DNA of 64,000 bases from JBBRHH01 sp963788015 (GCA_963788015.1 CAWBEY010000010.1:372001-436000), one strand, 5' to 3'. Shown: positions 41,422 to 51,284, counted from the first letter of the stretch. Numbers and translations: made by a program. Notes: generated by a model not told the origin, from the sequence alone.

Positions 41422-42424
41422 ATGATCAGAAAATATTTACTGCCGATCCTCGCCTTCCTAGGCGTACTTGTCGCGATATACACCGTTCGAGAGGGTGCCA
41501 GGGCAACTCCCGCCGCCAAGCCTGTTGTTCAGCCCTCGCGCTCCCCCTACGAGTTTCGCGTGGCCGGCGCCGGCATCATCGAAACCACCACCGAAAACAT
41601 CTCCATCGGCGTTCCGGTGGGACAGGTCGTCACCGACGTCATGGTTCACGTGGACGACGACGTGCACCCCGGCCAGCAGCTCATGCAACTCAGCGACCGC
41701 ACTCCCAAGAAGGAACTCATCTTTCGACAGGCCTCCCTGCAGGCCGCCCACGCCCGCCTTCAGGAGGCCGAAGCCAATTTCGCGGACCTTGAAAACCAAT
41801 ACGCCATGTACAAGAAGGCCAGCGCCAGGTGGGCGCGGTGAGCGAGGACGAGCTCACCCACCGCCTCTTCGCGATGCGCACCGCGGAGGCCCGCAAGTCC
41901 AGCGCCGCGGCCGACGTCGCCACCGCCGAGGCGGCCGTTGCCCAGAGCATCGACGACATCGACCGCCTGAAAATCCGAGTCCCCACCACCCTCCCCTACA
42001 ACGCAACCCACGCCAAGGTGTTGCAGGTCAGCATTCCGCGGGCGAGTATGCGATGGCCGGCATTGTTCAAACCCCCCTCATCCTCCTGGGCAGCGCCGCC
42101 GACGACTTAAACGTCCGCGTCGACGTTGATGAAAATGATGCCTGGCGCATCAGCCCAAGCGCCCCGGCCAGCGCCTCCCTGCGCGGCAACCCGCTCATGA
42201 AAGTGCCGCTCAAATTTGTTCGCTTCGAGCCGTTCGTCGTCCCCAAGCGATCGCTCACCGGCGACAGCACCGAACGCGTCGACACGCGCGTGCTCCAAAT
42301 CCTCTACCGCTTCAAACGCAGCGACCTCAACGCCAGCATTTACGTCGGCCAGCAGATGGATGTGTCTATCGAAGACCAGACGAAAAATGGGCAGGCGTTG
42401 GCGACAACCATGAGTTCGCACTAA
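41422..42424 (+). CDS. HlyD/DevB-like membrane fusion protein (two frame breaks)
   Basis: The N-terminal anchor 'YLLPILAFLGVLVAIYTV' is followed by the first half of a lipoyl-like domain ('FRVAGAGIIETTTENISI', 'VGQVVTDVMVHVDDDVHPG'). A coiled-coil hairpin ('RQASLQAAHARLQEAEA' and 'TAEAAVAQSIDDIDRLKI') and a beta-barrel domain complete it. Frame changes lie near 41827 (before 'VGAVSEDELTHRL') and near 42032 (before 'GEYAMAGIVQTPL'). It would connect the inner-membrane pump to TolC across the periplasm. ATG 41422 follows GGAG. Confidence 0.84.
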
Positions 42425-42513
42425 AGAATTTGGCACATAATGGCTTCAGCACTTCCTGGCGTTGCGCCCCTGACGTATCATTAGGCGGGGCAAGCTGAGA
42501 TGGAGGCACATAA

Positions 42514-42664
42514 ATGACCGCTGCCACGGTGAAAAAGCAACTGGAAACAATGAAGCGCACCACGGCCTCCGCAACCAAAACACAACAGACCGCACGTGCT
42601 TTCCTCGTGCGCACAGGGCATCGCGGCAAAGGGTGGCAAAGCTCTCGCGAAAATCTACCGTTGA
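42514..42664 (+). CDS. Putative antitoxin-like small protein (frame break near 42619)
   Basis: ATG 42514 has a GGAGG site at 42502-42506. About 50 residues, beginning 'MTAATVKKQLETMKRTTAS'. The observed frame would run on past the toxin start, but removing one G near 42619 gives 'ARAFLVRTGIAAKGGKALAK' ending in 'IYR' and a stop at 42662-42664, 6 bases before the toxin GTG. Small proteins ending in this way ('ARAFLV..GI..K.GKL...Y') commonly precede toxin genes. The antitoxin role is inferred from size, position and ending only. Confidence 0.5.
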
Positions 42665-42670
42665 GCGCTC

Positions 42671-43264
42671 GTGTACGAGCACCTTCCTTCCTTTATCCTC
42701 GGATTCCATGGTTGCGATGCCTCGCTGGCCGAAAAGGTCTTCAGAGGAAAATCAGAACTTCGCGAAAGCCACAACCACTACGATTGGCTCGGGCATGGCA
42801 TTTATTTTTGGGAAAATAATCCCGGACGAGCGATGGATTACGCACGTTTTCTGCGAGACCATCCAAGGCGCGGCCGTGGGAAGATCCACTATCCAGCGAC
42901 AATCGGCGCGGTGATCGATTTAGGTTTTTGCCTGAATCTTCTGGATAGTCAGGCGATCAAGATTGTACAGGCAGGTCATCGTGAGCTTCGACAAACTATT
43001 GCCGCCGCTGGTCTGCCGATGCCGGTTAATCGTCCCGTTCCCGGATCAAAAGACCTCCTTCTGCGCTCCTTGGATTGTGCCGTGATTGAATTCGTCCATG
43101 AAACTCGCCAAGCACAGCACGAACACCAATACGACTCAGTACGTGGCGTTTTCATCGAGGGCAAACCGCTCTATAGCAATGCCGGATTCTTTGCTCAAAG
43201 CCACATTCAGATTTGCGTTCGCACTCCAGATTGCATCAAAGGATATTTCCGTCCCCGCGACTAA
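42671..43264 (+). CDS. ADP-ribosyltransferase-like putative toxin
   Basis: GTG 42671 begins a 197-residue protein directly after the small upstream gene. His13 in 'ILGFHGCD', Tyr45 in 'YDWLGHGIYFWENNP' followed by 'RAMDYARF', and Glu163 in 'RGVFIEGKPLYSNAGF' are arranged like the His-Tyr-Glu triad of PARP/DUF3990-type ADP-ribosyltransferases. The C-terminus 'HIQICVRTPDCIKGYFRPR' also fits such folds. Similar proteins are widespread hypothetical proteins with a small partner gene. The function is inferred. It separates the fusion-protein gene from tolC and is unrelated to transport, suggesting later insertion. Confidence 0.6.
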   Translation: MYEHLPSFILGFHGCDASLAEKVFRGKSELRESHNHYDWLGHGIYFWENNPGRAMDYARFLRDHPRRGRGKIHYPATIGAVIDLGFCLNLLDSQAIKIVQAGHRELRQTIAAAGLPMPVNRPVPGSKDLLLRSLDCAVIEFVHETRQAQHEHQYDSVRGVFIEGKPLYSNAGFFAQSHIQICVRTPDCIKGYFRPRD

Positions 43265-43305
43265 TCTTCCCAGCCGCCGACGCACGGGACCGCCAAGGAG
43301 ACTCA

Positions 43306-44834
43306 ATGCACCGCTCGCCCCTCTACCTCACCCTCGCACTCCTCATCGGCGGTTGCTCCGTCGGCCCGGATTATCAAAAACCGGAAATGAAACTTCCCGG
43401 CCGTTTCAGCACTACCCAATCTGCCGAGCCGGCCATCCGCTGGTGGACCACCTTTAACGATCCCATGCTCAACGCGCTCATCGAGCAGTCGCTCGAGGCC
43501 AATCTCGACCTGCGCATCGCCGAATCCCGCGTGCGGGAAGCGCGGGCCCAGCGCGGCATTGTCGGGGCTGACGCCTTTCCGAGCGTGAATTCCAAGGCCT
43601 CCTACACCCGCACCCACGTCAGCCAAAACGCGGGCGTGGCCGGCTTCGGCGCCGCCAGCAGCGCATCCGGGGGCAGCACCTCCCTCGGTGGCGCCGGCGC
43701 TGGCTTTCAGGCTAGCCCCGCCGCCGTCACCGGCGGGTCCTCTTCATCTGCCAACCTCGCCAACCTCATCCCCTCCGATTTCAATCTCTACAACGTCGGC
43801 TTCGACGCCAACTGGGAAGTCGACATCTTCGGCCGCGTGCGCCGCGAGGTCGAAGCCTCCACCGACGATCTCCAGGCGGCCGTTGAAAATCGGCGCGATG
43901 TTCTTGTGACCCTCATGGGCGAAGTGGCCCGCAACTATGTCGAGCTGCGCGGCTTCCAGCGCCAACTCGCCATCGCCCACGAAAATCTTCACTCGCAGCG
44001 GGAAACACTCGACGTCCTGGTCTCTCGCACCAACGCCGGGCTGAATCTCGAGCTTGACGTCGTCCGGGCCCGCGCCCAGGTGGCCAGCACCAGCGCCAAG
44101 TCCCGTTGCTGGAAACGGGTGCGCACCAGGCCGCGCATCGCCTCGCCACTCTCGAGGCCAAAGCGCCCGATGAATTGTGGGAGCAATTGAGCAAACAGTC
44201 CCCCATCCCCGCGCCCCCGCCCATCGTGCCCGTCGGCCTGCCATCCGACCTTCTCCAGCGCCGTCCCGACATTCGCCGCGCCGAACGTCAATACGCCGCC
44301 GCCACCGCCCGCATCGGCGCTGCCACGGCCGATTTGTTCCCTCGTTTCTCCCTCACCGGCTCGTTCGGGTTCCAAAGCGAAAAGCCCGCCCAATTATTCA
44401 ACTGGACCAGCCGCTTCTGGTCCGTCGGCCCCGCCATCAGTTGGCCGATCTTCGACGCCGGGCGGATCCGCTGGAACATCCAGGTGCAGGGCGCCCGCCA
44501 GGAACAGGCGCTGGCGCAATATCAAAAGACCGTGCTGGTTGCGTTGCAGGATGTTGAAGATTCGCTGATCGCTTATGCAAACGAGGCAACCCGCCACCAG
44601 TCCCTGGTCGAGGCCGTGAACGCCAATCGCCGCGCCCGCGACCTCGCCACCGTCCGCTATCGCGGCGGCCTCGAAAACTTCCTCACCGTGCTCGACGCCG
44701 AGCGGTCCCTCTTGGTCGCGGAAGATCAACTGGCCCAGGGCGAGCGAGACCTTTCGGCCAACATCGTCGCGGTTTACAAATCGTTGGGAGGCGGCTGGGA
44801 GGCCTTGGAAAATCCCCCCACCACCCGGCCCTGA
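43306..44834 (+). CDS. TolC/NodT-type outer-membrane efflux lipoprotein (frame break near 44100)
   Basis: About 509 residues. The lipobox 'LALLIGGCSVGPDYQKP' is the classic start of NodT-family factors. 'WWTTFNDPMLNALIEQSL', 'LRIAESRVREARAQRGI' and 'VGFDANWEVDIFGRVRREV' follow. After a frame change near 44100, 'PIVPVGLPSDLLQRRPDIR', 'VGPAISWPIFDAGRIRWN' and 'VALQDVEDSLIAY' complete it. A Gly/Ser-rich insert lies near residue 115-150. It forms the outer-membrane exit duct for the DevBCA-like pump encoded upstream. Confidence 0.9.
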
Positions 44835-44835
44835 T

Positions 44836-45081
44836 CTACCAGAAGCGATCCGCCAGCGGAGGCCGCCGCAGATACAAGCGCGTGCCCGACGTGCGCTGAA
44901 GCCGCCTTCGAATCGACCTCACCATCGACCGCAGCCTCACGGCCCGCTCAAGCCCGTTGGGCATTCGCCCTCGTGCTGGCGCACTGGCTTCGTCCTTCCG
45001 TGGCAGCCTTTGGCCGCAAGGGCAGCACGGTTGTAGGTCCGATACAATCGACACGCAGTGGGGACACAAAACAAAACCCAT
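44836..45081 (-). CDS. Small putative zinc-ribbon protein
   Basis: ATG 45081 has a strong AAAGGAG site 8 bases upstream. The 81-residue product starts 'MGFVLCPHCVSIVSDLQPCC' and continues 'PCGQRLPRK', giving CxxC and CxxC pairs like a treble-clef or rubredoxin-like knuckle. A basic, Arg-rich tail follows ('VRLRSMVRSIRRRLQRTSG'). The stop is 1 base from the end of the convergent tolC gene. I do not recognise a family; nucleic-acid binding is only inference. Confidence 0.5.
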   Translation of the reverse strand: MGFVLCPHCVSIVSDLQPCCPCGQRLPRKDEASAPARGRMPNGLERAVRLRSMVRSIRRRLQRTSGTRLYLRRPPLADRFW

Positions 45082-45364
45082 CCGTAAGACTCCTTTCCGC
45101 TGAACACCCCACCAGATCAAATTGGGTGCCGTTTTGCGTCGCTACATGTGCCCGATAATCGCCATTCTTCAAGACTGAAACCCCCTCCACCCGCCAATCG
45201 CGCACAATCGATGCAGACACACTGACACGCGTAATCCCGACGGACCGGCCAGATCGTCCCAAATGCCTCATCCCGAAATTGCACGTTCGCACCTGACCGC
45301 CCACCTATATATATTGCACCAATCGAGACGCCGGGGCGCTAACCCACATCCAAAGGAGTTAATC

Positions 45365-45661
45365 ATGGAGAAGAAAAAGAAGAAGCTACCAGGCTTTGCA
45401 GGGATGACCTTGGAAGAGCGATTGCACTGGAACCGCCTGGGCGGCCAGCGCGTTCAGAAGCTTGGCACCGGCCACACCTTCACCGCCGACGAAGCCCGGT
45501 CCGCCGGCCGAAAAGGCGGGTTGGCCGTCGCGAAAGACCGCAAATACATGGCCGAAATCGGCCGGCGCGGCGGCCTCGCCGTCGCGGCCAAACGCGGCTA
45601 CATGGCAGACCTGGGACGCCGAGGCGGCCAAGCCAAAGCCAAATCGCTCGCTGTAAAATAA
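45365..45661 (+). CDS. KGG-repeat small basic protein (stress-protein-like)
   Basis: A 98-residue, highly charged protein with an AAGGAG site at about 45353. It begins 'MEKKKKKLPGFAGMTLEER' and carries several KGG-type repeats: 'SAGRKGGLAVAKDRKYMAEI', 'GRRGGLAVAAKRGYMADL' and 'GRRGGQAKAKS'. The repeat is the one found in GsiB/YciG-type stress-induced hydrophilic proteins. A role in desiccation or general stress tolerance is inferred from that. Confidence 0.78.
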   Translation: MEKKKKKLPGFAGMTLEERLHWNRLGGQRVQKLGTGHTFTADEARSAGRKGGLAVAKDRKYMAEIGRRGGLAVAAKRGYMADLGRRGGQAKAKSLAVK

Positions 45662-45673
45662 GTGCCGGCTTTC

Positions 45674-46441
45674 TCAGGCGCACACAGAGCACGCAGGATC
45701 GCGCTTAATCGCCAGTGTGCGAAAGCGCATCTCGCGCAGGTCGCAAATCAACAGCCTCCCCAGAAGCGGTTCGCCCACGCCTGACAACAGCTTGATCGCC
45801 TCCACCGCTCCAAGCGTCCCCGCAACGCCGGCCACCGCTCCAAACACCGGAAACTCCCGCTTCCACGCCGGCGCTTCCGATCCATGCAAGCACGCCAGGC
45901 ACGGCGTCGTCCCCGGCACGATCGACGTCACCCGCGCCTCCATCTCAAACATCGCGCAATCCACCATCCGCTTCCCCTGCCGCACCACCTCCCGATTCAT
46001 CAACAATCGCTCCGCAAACAGCGGCGCGCAATCCACCACCAGATCCACCTTCCCCACCAGCCCCGCCGCATTCTCCGCCGAAACATTCTCCCCCACCGCC
46101 TCCACCTCCAGCCGTGGATTCAGCTCGCGCAACCGCCGCGCCGCCGACTCCACGCGCGACTGTCCTACCCCCGCGTGCGTCATCAAAATCTGCCGATTCA
46201 AATCGCCCGGCCGAACATTCCCCGCGTGCGCCAGCACCAGTTTTCCCACACCCGCCGCCGCCAGATAATAAGCCGCCGCCCCGCCCACGCCCCCCACCCG
46301 GGAGATTAGCACCGACGCATTCTTCAATGCCCGCTGCCCCGCCTCGCCAAAATCCGGCGTCCACATCTGCCACTCATACGTGGCCCGTTCCTCATCGCTC
46401 AAAACTTCATCCGCGCCGGACGCCATCGCTTCAAAATACAA
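45674..46441 (-). CDS. ThiF/MoeB/HesA-family E1-like adenylyltransferase
   Basis: A 255-residue protein with the nucleotide motif 'ISRVGGVGGAAAYYLAAAG', 'GDLNRQILM' and 'VDLVVDCAPLFAERLLMN', as in enzymes that adenylate the C-terminus of ThiS or MoaD. Zinc Cys pairs are 'PCLACLHG' and 'RDPACSVCA'. TTG 46441 has GGGGAG about 7 bases upstream and is slightly favoured; ATG 46426 is the alternative. No thiS or moaD gene is nearby, so the sulfur acceptor cannot be named. Confidence 0.85.
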   Translation of the reverse strand: MYFEAMASGADEVLSDEERATYEWQMWTPDFGEAGQRALKNASVLISRVGGVGGAAAYYLAAAGVGKLVLAHAGNVRPGDLNRQILMTHAGVGQSRVESAARRLRELNPRLEVEAVGENVSAENAAGLVGKVDLVVDCAPLFAERLLMNREVVRQGKRMVDCAMFEMEARVTSIVPGTTPCLACLHGSEAPAWKREFPVFGAVAGVAGTLGAVEAIKLLSGVGEPLLGRLLICDLREMRFRTLAIKRDPACSVCA

Positions 46442-46469
46442 CGAACTTCTCCCCCATCCAATGATCCGC

Positions 46470-46888
46470 TCAATGAACCGGCTTCGTCGCAGGCTTGGTG
46501 GCTGCCTCTTTCACGACCGCTATCGTGATCACTCCCTCATCCACCGTATACGCCAGCTTCGCATTGGGGCTGCCCGCCTCGTCCAAAATCACATTCAGCG
46601 CCTTGGAAAACTTCACATTCCGCAGCCGCGCGGTCACTTTCGCGTCCTTTTCAATCCCAGCCGCCGCCAACGTCTTCCAGTTCACGTAGATGTTCGCCCC
46701 CGTTACATCCCGCAAAAAATCCACCACGTCGCTAAACCCAACATCCTCGAATCTCAGCTCCGGCAGCACCCGCGATAAAACCGCTTCCATTTCCTTGTCC
46801 ACCTCGCGCACGGCTCCTCCGCTCGTGCCGTCGTCGCGCATCCGATCAACAGCGCCAGCAACGCTCCCATCATCAGCAATCTGTTCAT
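46470..46888 (-). CDS. Lipoprotein with secretin/STN-like domain (frame break near 46813)
   Basis: ATG 46888 starts a signal 'MNRLLMMGALLALLIGCATT', with a possible lipobox Cys. Near 46813 the frame shifts to 'AVREVDKEMEAVLSRVLPEL', and 'DVVDFLRDVTGANIYVNWKT' and 'TARLRNVKFSKALNVILDEA' follow. This beta-alpha-beta unit matches the short N-domain (STN/secretin_N) repeated in many planctomycete proteins. It is probably a small periplasmic protein. Its role is unknown. Confidence 0.68.
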
Positions 46889-46951
46889 AGTTAATTGAAA
46901 GTACCAACGCAGTCGCACGCAAACAACATCATTTCCGGTAAACTCCCCCTC

Positions 46952-48180
46952 ATGTGGGACCCCCTCGTCACCAACGCCGCCCCCGATTTCTGGCCGCCCC
47001 GCCCCAGCCCCTTCTGGAACATCGCCCTTGCCCCATTACGCCGCTACTACCTCAAGCACCAGTTCCTCATCGACCGCGTCCTCATCGAAGGCGCCAAAAC
47101 CTGGGGAGCATCGCCCCAACCGATGGCCTGCTGCTGGCCCCGAACCATAGTCACGACAGCGACCCTCACGTCATGATCAACGTCGGCCGGCAACTTGGCC
47201 GCCGCCTCTACTTCATGGCCGCCTGGCAAATCTTCCGCACCCACGGCGGCATCGACGGCTTCGTCCTCCAGCGCATGGGCGCCTTCAGCGTCGATCGCGA
47301 AGGCTGCGACCGCCGCGCCATGCGCACCGCCATGGAACTGCTCGGCAGCGGCAAAAATCTCGTCGTATTCCCCGAAGGCGAAATCTACCACACCAACGCC
47401 CGCCTCACGCCTCTGCGCGAGGGCGTCGCCTTCATGGCCCTCAGCGCCCAGCGCGACCTGGTCAAAGCAAAATCCTCCGCCCACGTCTGGATCGTTCCCA
47501 CCGCCATCCGCTACCGCTACACCCAGGACATCACCGCCAAGCTCGACGAAGCGATGCAGGCCCTTGAACATCGCGTCGCCCTCAAGCCTCCGGCCGGCAT
47601 GCCCCTCCACCAGCGCATGATTCGCTTCGGCGAGATGATGCTCACCGTCAAAGAAAAAGAAAAACTAGGCCATTCCCACGAAGCCGATGGCGACCTCCCC
47701 ACCCGCCTCCGCAACTTCATCAACGATCTGCTCCAGCGCGTCGAAACCCAACATCTCAAGCAGACCCACCCAGACGATACAGTCCCGGTTCGCGTAAAAA
47801 ACCTGCGCCGCCACCTCCTCGAAGAATGGTGCGACCAGGCATCGGATGAACCCCGGCGCAAACAGGCTCAGGCCGCCCTCGACGACGTTCAACTGGTCAT
47901 GACCCTCTACAGCTATCCCGGCGATTACGTCTCCCAAAGCCCTACCATCGAGCGCATGGCCGAAACCATGGAAAAATTCGAGGAAGATCTCTATGGCACA
48001 TCCAAGCCGAAGGGAAAACGCGAAGCCCGCGTCATCTTCGGCCAACCCATCGACCTCCGCCCCACCGTGGAAGCAGGTCGAAACCGCTCCGCCGCCACCG
48101 ACCTCACCGCCACCCTCGAATCCGCCATCCAATCCCTAATGGACGCCGCTGACGACAACCAACAAATCTCTAGCACCTAA
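46952..48180 (+). CDS. PlsC-type 1-acylglycerol-phosphate acyltransferase-like protein (frame break near 47105)
   Basis: About 409 residues. The frame from ATG 46952 begins 'MWDPLVTNAAPDFWPPRP' and after a shift near 47105 reads 'GLLLAPNHSHDSDPHVMIN', with the acyltransferase motif HX4D, and 'LVVFPEGEIYHTN' (FPEG). The C-terminal 200 residues are helical and include 'HQRMIRFGEMMLTVKEKEK'. It should transfer an acyl chain to lysophosphatidic acid or a similar lipid at the membrane. It is divergent from the STN lipoprotein. Confidence 0.8.
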
Positions 48181-48197
48181 CATCTAGCTCCTAGCAC

Positions 48198-50161
48198 CTA
48201 CTCCCTCACCGTCAGCACCGGTATCTTCAGCCCATGGCGCACGCTCGACACCGTCTGCCCCCGAATCACATCCGACAGCCCCCGATGCCCGTGCACCCCG
48301 TGATCAGCACGTCGATCTCTTCTTCCTGTGACAGCCGCACCAGCGCCCGCGCCACCGGCCCATACCCCAGCACCGACCGCACCCCCACAATCCCGGTGCC
48401 GGCCACCTCCACGCGCAACCGGCTGGCCAAATCCCGCATGTACACCTCATCGGCCCGCCGCTCAGCATCGTCGGCCGCCGGCCCGTGCCATTGCCCGCCC
48501 ACTCCTTCCACCACGTGCATCAACACCAACTCCGCCCCATGCGACTTGGCAATCGCAATCGCCTCCGCCAGCGGCGCTGCATCGCCCGCGCTCGCCTCCA
48601 GCGCCGCCCCCACCCGCCGTACGCGCCGTTGGAGCGACGTCGCCGCGGCCACCACTTCATCCGCCGACACCGCTGGCGCGGCCGATTCATCTCGCTCCGG
48701 CTTAATCACCATCCACAACAGCAGCAACACCAACGCGGCCGCAAGTGGGACCGCAATCCCCGTCACCACCCACGCGTAAGCCCCCGCGCCCGTGCGCCAT
48801 TCCATGATCTGCTCGATGGCGAGCTTCCCGTTCAACGCAAGCAATATCCCCGCCACCAGCCAAGCCAGCGTCTTCAAAACCGGCCCGCTCACAAATGGCC
48901 CCATCCGCCTCCTGCTTCCCGTGAATTTCACCAGCGGCACCACCGCAAACGGCAACTGCAGCGCCAGCACCACCTGGCTGAACACCAGCAACTTGTCCGT
49001 CCCCGCGCCATGCGTCAGGCCGATCACGAGCATGGCAGGAATGATGGCCAGCAGCCGAGTGATTAATCGCCGCAACCACGGCCGCATCCGAAAATGCAAA
49101 AATCCTTCCATTGTGATCTGCCCGGCCAGCGTCCCCGTGATCGTCGAGCTTTGTCCGGCGCAGAATCAGCGCCAGCCCGAACGCCATCGGCCCGAGTCGC
49201 GATCCCATCAGCGGCTGAAGCAGTGGCCAGGCATCCTCAATCCCATGCACGTCCGTCCGATTCCGCGCCAGAATGTCGCCGCCGCCACCACCAGAATCGC
49301 CGCATTTACAAAGAACGCGCAGTTCAGCGCGATCAGCGAATCGACCAGATTAAACCGGCACGCCTGCGCCACCCCCTGCCGCGTCCGCGCCACATTCCGG
49401 CTCTGCACCAGCGCCGAGTGAAGATACAGATTGTGCGGCATCACCGTCGCCCCGATGATCCCAATCGCCACGTAAAGCTGCGCCCCGGTCAGCATGTGCG
49501 GCCGAAACCCCGACGCGATCCCGCCCCACGACGGCTTGCACAAAAAGATCTCCACGATGAAGCACACGCCGATAATCCCAATCAGCGCGATAATAAACCC
49601 TTCCATCTTGCGCATCCCCGACCGCTGAATCAGCAGCAACAGAAAAACGTCAAACCCCGTGATCAGCACGCCCCACAGCAGCGGAATGCCAAACAGCAGG
49701 TTGATCCCAATCGCCGTCCCCAGCACCTCGGCCAGATCACACGCCGCGATCGCGATCTCACACAGCAAAAACAGCACCCACCGTACAAACGGGCTGTAGC
49801 TATCCCGGCACGACTGAGCCAAATCCCGCCCCGTCACGATCCCCAGCCGCGCGCTCAGCGTCTGCAGCAACACCGCCATGATGTTGCTCATCAGCAAAAC
49901 CCAGATCAGCCGGTACCCAAACCGCGCTCCCCCCTCAATGTCCGTCGCCCAGTTGCCAGGGTCCATATACCCCACCGACACCAGATACGCCGGCCCCGCA
50001 AACGCAAACATCCGCCGCCACCAGTGCCCCCCCGGAATCGCAATCGTCCCATGCACGTCCTCCAGCGATCGCCCCGCCGGCCATAATTCCCTTCCCTCCC
50101 GCCGCTCATATTCAAACGCGCCGCTCGAATTTGCCATATCAACATCTCGACTTTGACTCAT
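48198..50161 (-). CDS. mntH: NRAMP divalent-metal transporter fused to universal stress domain (three frame breaks)
   Basis: Eleven or so helices of the NRAMP fold: 'FAGPAYLVSVGYMDPGNWAT' (metal-binding DPGN), 'CEIAIAACDLAEVLGTAIG', 'GATVMPHNLYLHSALVQSR' (MPHN). Frame changes lie near 49262, 49150 and 48290. After helix 11 a cytoplasmic universal-stress-type domain follows ('SHGAELVLMHVVEGVGGQW', 'GVHGHRGLSDVIRG', 'GLKIPVLTVRE'), stop 48198-48200. The fusion of a Mn/Fe importer with a nucleotide-binding domain is unusual. ATG 50161 lies about 2 bases from the predicted transcription start; ATG 50137 is the alternative. It faces the DtxR-family regulator gene. Confidence 0.85.
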
Positions 50162-50198
50162 CAAAGTAAATAATCTGCCCACCCCAGGCGTTTGTCAA
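50150..50198 (-). promoter_or_regulatory. mntH promoter with overlapping palindrome
   Basis: On the minus strand, TTGACA (50193-50198) and GATTAT (50170-50175) are 17 bases apart. A perfect palindrome ACTTTGA-N4-TCAAAGT (50150-50156 and 50161-50167) covers the predicted start site and the ATG at 50161. It is a likely binding site for the DtxR/MntR regulator encoded divergently. No ribosome binding site precedes the ATG, so the transcript appears leaderless. Confidence 0.6.
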
Positions 50199-50273
50199 AT
50201 GCCCCCTCGAAGTATAGATTCGACCATTCAGCCTATTTTGTTGAGCCCATGTCGCGGCGCTGGAGAATCAACC

Positions 50274-50939
50274 ATGGCCAGCAGCACCGTCGAAGATTAC
50301 CTCAAGCAGCTCTATCTGGAGCAGCAAAACGCTCCTGACGCCCTTGTCCCCATGGGCAAGCTCGCCGCCGCCATGCGCGTCGTCCCCGGCACCGCCACGT
50401 CGATGGTCAAGGCACTCGCCGATTCCGGCCTTGTCATCTACGAACCCCGCACCGGCGCCCGCCTCACCCGCGGCGGCCAGCAGCTCGCCCTCCACGTCCT
50501 TCGCCGCCATCGCCTCGTCGAACTCTTCCTCGTCAAAGTCCTCGGCCTAGACTGGTCGGAAGTTCATGAAGAAGCCGAAGAACTCGAGCACGCCATTTCC
50601 GACAAAGTTCTCGAGCGCATCGACGCATTCCTCGAACGCCCCAGCGTCGATCCGCACGGCGACCCCATCCCCACCGCCAAGGGCAAACTGCCCGCGGCCG
50701 CCCTCGACAGCCTCGCCGATTGCCCCCTTCGCCGCCGCCTCCGCGTGAAACGCATCCTCGATCAGCACCCCCCCTTCCTTCAATTCCTCGACCGCGCCGG
50801 CCTCACCCCCGGCGTCGAAATCATTATTGACCGCCGCGACCCCCTTGCCGACGCCATCCTCGTCCGTCCCCACGCCCGCGACCTCATCACCCTCGGCACC
50901 CAGGCCGCCGCCAAGATTCTCGTCGAAACCCTCGCCTGA
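50274..50939 (+). CDS. mntR: DtxR/MntR-family metal-dependent repressor
   Basis: A 221-residue repressor. The N-terminal winged helix has 'VEDYLKQLYLEQQNAPDALV' and 'GTATSMVKALADSGLVIYEP'. The dimerisation domain carries the metal ligands in 'VHEEAEELEHAISDKVLERI', and an SH3/FeoA-like C-terminal domain follows ('GLTPGVEIIIDRRDPLADAI'). GGAG precedes ATG 50274. The frame is intact. It probably represses the divergent NRAMP gene when Mn or Fe is plentiful. Confidence 0.93.
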   Translation: MASSTVEDYLKQLYLEQQNAPDALVPMGKLAAAMRVVPGTATSMVKALADSGLVIYEPRTGARLTRGGQQLALHVLRRHRLVELFLVKVLGLDWSEVHEEAEELEHAISDKVLERIDAFLERPSVDPHGDPIPTAKGKLPAAALDSLADCPLRRRLRVKRILDQHPPFLQFLDRAGLTPGVEIIIDRRDPLADAILVRPHARDLITLGTQAAAKILVETLA

Positions 50940-51005
50940 AAACCGACCCGGCCCGCTGCCACTGGTCCTGTACTTGCATGAAGAACCTCAGATCCGGAGG
51001 TTCCC

Positions 51006-51206
51006 ATGACTCAAAATAAACAGCCCCATAAACGTCTGTGCGGCCTCTGCGGCCAACCAATCGCCCCCGCAAGACTCGAAGCCCTCCCCAATGCCACCAC
51101 CTGCATCGCGTGCGCCCGAAAAAATCCCATCAAGATCGACGTCAGCAAGCTCGACCTCAGCCAGGCCAGTCCAATCAATCGCAACGGCTTCGCCCCCACC
51201 GACTGA
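51006..51206 (+). CDS. Small DksA/TraR-like C4 zinc-finger protein
   Basis: A 66-residue protein with a CGGAGG site. 'RLCGLCGQPIAPARLEALPN' followed by 'TTCIACARK' gives the C-x2-C-x17-C-x2-C zinc finger of DksA/TraR proteins. The long coiled coil of DksA is missing, so direct action on RNA polymerase is uncertain. A terminator follows at 51233. Confidence 0.82.
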   Translation: MTQNKQPHKRLCGLCGQPIAPARLEALPNATTCIACARKNPIKIDVSKLDLSQASPINRNGFAPTD

Positions 51207-51232
51207 TCCGCAAATAATGAGCGCGCAAAAGG

Positions 51233-51264
51233 AGCCCGGCCGTCCAACAGCCGGGCTGCGTCTT
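51233..51264 (+). terminator. Intrinsic terminator
   Basis: The 8-base stem AGCCCGGC (51233-51240) / GCCGGGCT (51250-51257) with a 9-base loop is followed by GCGTCTTTTC. It lies after the zinc-finger gene and before the end of the convergent erpA-type gene. Confidence 0.75.
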
Positions 51265-51284
51265 TTCTATAAAGTCAATTCGCT

